Positions 60,949 to 64,000 of a stretch of DNA of 64,000 bases are shown one piece after another. Within the stretch, counting starts at the first letter, position 1, and each line of letters begins with the position of its first letter. A program made the translations under genes and the position numbers. Source of the stretch: Epiperipatus broadwayi. Its lineage: Eukaryota; Onychophora; Udeonychophora; Euonychophora; Peripatidae. The stretch lies in the NCBI GenBank assembly GCA_028023455.1, contig JAQFVV010000072.1:3988501-4052500 (forward strand). The letters are read 5' to 3'. The notes beneath the pieces were generated by a model. The model did not search any database. It saw only the letters and a list, made by a program, of their open reading frames with translations, and was not told the origin of the DNA.

Positions 60949-60970
60949 ACATCACATCACATCACATCAC
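60949..60970 (+). repeat. (ACATC)n 3' tail of the LINE
   Basis: Just over four ACATC units end the element. Short tandem 3' tails replace poly(A) in many L2/CR1/RTE-type LINEs. Confidence 0.9.
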
Positions 60971-62353
60971 TATTCTGCAGTTATCTATAATGTTAGATTA
61001 TTCTACACAGTTGTTCTTACATAGAAATCATTATTAAAAATTATTAGTTTAAAAATCTGAAAATGTCATTATCATAAAGATCTTTAGAAAATTATAATAT
61101 TAATTTGCATATAAAACAAACTGACATATGCCTTATTTTGACTTCAATACTAACGACAATTTCTGATTAATAGATTGTTTGGCCTTAATGCATTTTTTTG
61201 AATGCATCTTTTCGAAAAGAAAAATTATAATTTTCGGTAATTTATTTACAATTTAAGCTTATTCATATTTGTAAAATATTTATTTTAAACCAAAAAAGTA
61301 TGTGAATACAATTAGATTGTATTTCGAAATATTTTCTTTTAAGAAGACAAGTGGTAAAAACTTAGTTATTGAAAAACAGAGGCAATTTTTACTGGCTAAC
61401 AAGAATCGCTTTTCTAAACACTGATAAAAAAATTTCTTGTAAAATTTTAATAATAATAAATATCTAAACTAAAATTCATTTCTATTTTAAAAATAAAATT
61501 CAAATAAGAAATATTTCATCATACAATTTTTATGAAAAGATAACATTATGTCCAATAATGAAAAGCACTATTGATATACTTAAGACCTCGGTTTCGAATT
61601 TTATTTTTCTATTTTCCAAAGTTCAAATATTAATTTTTAGTTTGTCTACCATTTGGAAACTTAGATTTGTCACAAATAATATAAAGATTATCAATATATG
61701 ATGTAGAAATAGGTTTTAATTAAAAAATAAAATATTGCAAATATTGTCAGAATCACGATCTTTCAAATAATAAAATTGGAGTTGAAACCTGAACAGATTA
61801 ATAAAGGGATTTTTTTTCAATATAGATTGTCTTTTCAATAATCTATTTATATGATTAAAAAAAAAAATTATATCTACTTCCAGAAATAATAAATAATTTT
61901 TAAAAATACAGATAATGAAAAAAAAAGATGACTATTACAATTTTAATTTTAAAAAAAAAACATGTAGGAATAAAGTTCGTGCTTTTCATCTCAAATCATG
62001 TATAAAATGATGCAAATGTAAATATATGCAAACAAGTCAACAATTAGACAATATCAATCAACAATCTGGAACTGTTGTCAAGACAACCTCTTTTTAACAA
62101 TAAAGGTGGAATATTATACATACATTTAGATTTTAAAAAAGCAAAACAAAATGTACACATTTGCTCATAAATATATTTCCAATAATGGAGTCCTTTGAAA
62201 TTACTGTTTTTATGTAATAACATTAAGAAACAGATTGGAAGCCTTTGGAATGTGGACATGGAGAGGAATGAGGAAAAAATCAGTTGCATGAATAAAATAA
62301 ATGAAAAAGTTTTGAAAAGAAAAAAAGACTGATTAGAGAAATTAGAAAGAGAA
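60971..62353. other. A+T-rich DNA with family D copy
   Basis: No gene is supported. 61,595-61,765 repeats 22,765-22,920 (family D). Confidence 0.55.
61595..61765 (+). repeat. Unnamed repeat, family D, copy 2
   Basis: It shares CAAAGTTCAAATATTAATTT, then TTATCAATATATGAT-TAGAA with 22,765-22,920, with a small insertion in the middle. Confidence 0.6.
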
Positions 62354-62928
62354 ACTGGATTGTATATATATTAAGAAAGTATAGTGTATTGAAAGATGCT
62401 TGTGGATAGAATAGTGAGTAGAAGAAAGACTGGAAAAGAATGACATTGTTGGATGATATGAGATGTGAAGATTTGTGCTAAATTGAAGAGCTATGCAATG
62501 AAGAGAAGGGAGTGGAAATTCGATGAATTGATAATGTGACTAAACTGGATTGTATATATATTAAGAAGAAAGTATAGTTTATTGAAAGATGCTTGTGGAG
62601 AGAATAGTGAGTAGAAGAAAGGCTGGAAAAGATTGACATTGTTGGATGATATGAGATGTGAAGAGTTGTGCTAAATTGAAGAGCTATGCAATGAAGAGAA
62701 TGGAGTGGAAATTCGATGAATTGATAATGTGACTAAACTGGATTGTATATATATTAAGAAGAAAGTATAGTTTATTGAAAGATGCTTGTGGAGAGAATAG
62801 TGAGTAGAAGAAAGGCTGGAAAAGATTGACATTGTTGGATGATATGAGATGTGAAGAGTTGTGTGAAATTGAAGAGCCAAGCAATGAAGAGAATGAAGTG
62901 GAAATTCGATGAATTGATAATGTGACTA
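62354..62928 (+). repeat. Three-unit tandem repeat (190-193 bp)
   Basis: Units start at 62,354, 62,544 and 62,737 with ACTGGATTGTATATATATTA and end near GATAATGTGACT. Units 2 and 3 are nearly identical; unit 1 is slightly diverged. The plus strand is rich in G and A. The open frames on the minus strand are repeat artefacts. Confidence 0.95.
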
Positions 62929-63569
62929 TTCTCTGGATCTACCATGGAGCAGAATACTATTGATGAGATGATCGTTTTTTGTTGTTATGTACACAATTGT
63001 TTTTTGCAAGATGAGCTTCCATTTACTGACCAAAACTATATCTAAAATATAATAGATTCTAAATGAATAAACTCAGAAGTTCTAACTATCTGTAATGATG
63101 AGAGGGCATCCCATGGTGTTTTAGCATGTATAGTGTTAGTGCAGTTGTTCCTTCATAAGATATCTTCTTTTCAGGGACACAGCAAGAGTTTAAAAAAGTT
63201 GGAAATTGAAAGCTTATCTATTGAACAATAGTAATGCTCATTCCAACAAAACAACTACAGCAATAAAGACTGTTAAAATTATAAATTTGAGAATCTTTGA
63301 TATCTAATGTTAAATATATTATTTAACAATGGTTAAGAAGTGTATTTTCAAGCACAGCCAAAAAAAACTTGTGATAGTATTACAGTAAGGTCCTTTTGAG
63401 TTTTCAAGTAAACCAAAATGGCATCCTGAATTTTTCATAACTTTCGAGGGTTTAAAATCTACTGAAGATGTATTGGTTGTTAAATTAAAACAAAATTAAT
63501 AAATCGATTGTTAAATTTTAAAAAAAAGAAATAAATTCTGACAAATTTGATCAAGAAGCTTTATTACTT
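62929..63569. other. A+T-rich non-coding DNA
   Basis: No supported gene or repeat. Confidence 0.5.
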
Positions 63570-63578
63570 TTTTTTTCT

Positions 63579-63800
63579 TTACATATAACAAGAGAAGCGA
63601 CAAGGCGCTCTTAACATTGTTGTACTTTGGTTCACTTCAGCAAGTTTTCTTTTTGTAAGCAGTTTTTTTAGTAAATTATCATAAAAATAAAATTTTGGGA
63701 CCTTCCTATCACAGAAGATGATGTAGTGGACAGTTTCCAAAGGTACAGGACCCTGCCCTCCCGAAATGCGTGCGTTAATGGTCACAATATGATTGCACAC
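63579..63800 (-). pseudogene. piggyBac-like transposase fossil
   Basis: The minus-strand frame has a block KFYFYDNLLKKLLTKRKL, then TTMLRAPCRFS. This follows the piggyBac (PGBD) core pattern in which a catalytic aspartate sits in a Y-FDN-FTS--LL--L segment, followed by a G(T)-R-NR-type segment. The preceding GGQGPVPLETV also suits the linker before it. The frame starts mid-protein and stops soon after; key residues such as FFTS and the second motif are altered. Base composition is less A+T-rich than the flanks. No inverted repeats were found. The assignment is from pattern memory and moderate. Confidence 0.5.
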
Positions 63801-64000
63801 TGCAGATATGAATAAAATATAAATATTTTTTTTTTTTCATTTTTCTGTTAATAAGTTATTCCAAAAAAAAAAAATCAAATTGTAAATATTATAATTAATT
63901 TTTCCACAATGATTTCCATTTAAAAAATAACAGTAATAAACAATAAAATGTAATTATTAAATACGACGTTTCCTATCAGGCATTTTTTGTGAGCCAGGCT
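63801..64000. other. A+T-rich non-coding DNA
   Basis: T and A runs only; the window ends here. Confidence 0.5.

Larger units (their letters stand above)
58571..60970 (+). mobile_element. L2/CR1-like non-LTR retrotransposon, 5'-truncated
   Basis: It holds the reverse transcriptase and C terminus of a LINE, with no endonuclease upstream, so it is 5'-truncated (element sequence probably starts near 58,600-58,650). It ends in a pentanucleotide tail (ACATC)n at 60,949-60,970. Only two frame breaks are evident, so it is the youngest LINE in the window. The sense strand is strikingly poor in C. Clade assignment (L2/CR1-like) rests on motif style and the C-terminal CCHC finger and is tentative. Confidence 0.9.

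Noticed and set aside
62671-62884. Two overlapping minus open frames
   Set aside because: Both lie within the 190-bp tandem repeat and are translations of it.

Overview
The window is A+T-rich (G+C about a quarter by eye), non-bacterial DNA with no convincing host gene: no long open frame, no exon series, no CpG-rich promoter. It looks like intergenic or intronic DNA of an invertebrate animal. The retroelement types present (Ty3/gypsy, RTE-like, L2/CR1-like, Penelope-like, hAT, Tigger-like, piggyBac, Merlin, tRNA-derived SINE) are typical of animals. Phylum cannot be read safely; the 58.6-61.0 kb LINE reminds me of chelicerate elements, which is only a weak hint.

Layout. 0.6-3.2 kb: a SINE with perfect target-site duplication, a foldback repeat, a Penelope-like (GIY-YIG region) coding fossil, and a copy of an unnamed repeat (family C). 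4.8-5.0 kb: a Merlin/IS1595-like transposase fossil (minus). 6.3-15.8 kb: short tandem duplications, an inverted-repeat pair (10.8 and 13.2 kb), the decayed 3' end of a LINE (12.3-12.8 kb, minus), a two-tier foldback (14.2 kb) and microsatellites. 19.2 kb: second SINE. 20.9-22.1 kb: family C interrupted by an unnamed repeat (family B) with a long hairpin. 24.7-28.7 kb: inverted-repeat elements, a hammerhead ribozyme and a 1.0-kb Tigger-like DNA element. 30.9-31.5 kb: tandemly amplified family C. 35.8-37.1 kb: family B, a decayed hammerhead and an intact-looking hammerhead.

37,435-48,746 is a complete but dead Ty3/gypsy LTR retrotransposon on the minus strand: 2.2-kb LTRs, tRNA-Lys-type primer site, gag, protease, RT, RNase H and integrase, polypurine tract. 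It carries at least four in-frame stops and about five frame breaks. Downstream are a 1.08-kb non-autonomous hAT element with a perfect 8-bp target-site duplication (49.1-50.2 kb), a heavily decayed RTE-like LINE with endonuclease and RT (52.2-54.7 kb), a third SINE, three more family B copies, a 5'-truncated younger LINE with a pentanucleotide tail (58.6-61.0 kb), a three-unit 190-bp tandem repeat (62.4-62.9 kb) and a piggyBac transposase fossil (63.6-63.8 kb, minus).

The most interesting signal is a small set of hammerhead self-cleaving ribozymes (25,847-25,905 minus; 36,951-37,009 plus; a decayed copy at 36,240-36,278 minus). Each is inside a dispersed repeat, and none has a nearby intact Penelope-like or other coding frame.
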